The position numbers were made by a program, and so were the translations under genes. DNA of 64,000 bases, from the NCBI GenBank assembly GCA_964526675.1, contig CAZGLY010000009.1:16456-80455 (forward strand), written 5' to 3'. Below the pieces are notes generated by a model. That model ran no database searches. It was not told the DNA's origin and saw nothing but the letters and a program-made list of their open reading frames with translations. Positions within the stretch are counted from its first letter, which is position 1. The number at the start of each line of letters is the position of its first letter. Positions 63,816 to 64,000 of the stretch are shown here, one piece after another. This DNA comes from CAZADA01 sp964526675. Its GTDB lineage: Bacteria; Pseudomonadota; Alphaproteobacteria; Caulobacterales; Maricaulaceae.

Positions 63816-64000
63816 CTAGCGGTAGGGCGCGTCGAGTTCCAGGTTCTTTGCGATCTCGCGCTCCCAGCGGTCGCCATTGGCGAGGAGTTTGTCCTTATCG
63901 TAGTAAAGTTCCTCGCGGGTTTCCGTGGCGAACTCGAAATTCGGCCCCTCGACGATGGCGTCCACCGGGCAGGCCTCCTGGCAGAAACCGCAATAGATGC
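63816..64000 (-). CDS. nuoI: NADH-quinone oxidoreductase subunit I (C-terminal part, cut by window)
   Basis: Reading leftward from the edge gives IYCGFCQEACPVDAIVEGPN, part of a ferredoxin-like 4Fe-4S motif (CxxCxxxCP). It is followed by FEFATETREELYYDKDKLL and an end at LDAPYR with TAG. This is the conserved NuoI C-terminus; the 5' part lies beyond position 64000. Confidence 0.95.
   Translation of the reverse strand, partial: IYCGFCQEACPVDAIVEGPNFEFATETREELYYDKDKLLANGDRWEREIAKNLELDAPYR

Overview
The window is a dense, GC-rich chromosomal segment of an alphaproteobacterium. Supporting features are the rnj-coaX-birA-nuoN/M/L/K/J/I run, the mfd-sdhE-recG neighbourhood, a class II DAHP synthase, heptose and KDO genes for a Gram-negative outer membrane, an UrcA-family secreted protein and a ChrR/ECF-type photo-oxidative stress cluster. 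A Caulobacterales/Hyphomonadaceae/Parvularculales-like lineage seems likely, but the order cannot be fixed from sequence reading alone. No rRNA, tRNA, CRISPR array, insertion sequence or integrase was recognised.

Layout. 0-14 kb: an ABC exporter-like protein with a decayed ATPase domain, an unrecognised pair made of a four-helix membrane protein and a membrane-anchored VWA-like protein, a PPP-family phosphatase, a TPR-like gene, an O-antigen-ligase-like protein, an Atm1-type ABC exporter, a LysM protein, a LOG-family protein, a secreted protein and gltX. 14-22 kb: UrcA protein, nadE, a DegT aminotransferase plus Gfo/Idh dehydrogenase pair (sugar nucleotide modification), HU, class II DAHP synthase and an SH3-like lipoprotein. 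22-25 kb: an accessory-looking patch with two divergent ParA-type ATPases, one fused to an N-terminal TIR domain, and a small overlapping partner gene. 25-37.5 kb: glutathione reductase, mfd, sdhE, recG, a DUF502 membrane protein, a DUF3089 hydrolase-like protein that lacks its nucleophile, and the hldE/kdsA lipopolysaccharide group.

37.6-46.6 kb is a photo-oxidative stress cluster. It holds a CPD photolyase, an FAD amine-oxidase-like protein, DUF1365, a cyclopropane-fatty-acid-synthase-like methyltransferase, an SDR, a FeS-type photolyase-related protein, a DUF6134 protein and a ChrR-like cupin. Three divergent or tandem promoters in it share TGATCC-N16-CGTA, the form expected for RpoE/ChrR (ECF11-type) control, but no sigma factor gene is present in the window.

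46.7-50 kb: a sulfur operon (cysteine synthase, mercaptopyruvate sulfurtransferase, cystathionine beta-lyase-like). 50-54 kb: ttcA, methylmalonyl-CoA epimerase, a TetR regulator and a beta-propeller protein. 54-64 kb: RNase J, type III pantothenate kinase, biotin-protein ligase and the distal half of the complex I operon, all leftward; nuoI is cut by the window edge.

The most promising novel signals are the TIR-ParA fusion locus, the VWA/membrane pair, and the ECF11-like mini-regulon with an unusual ChrR.
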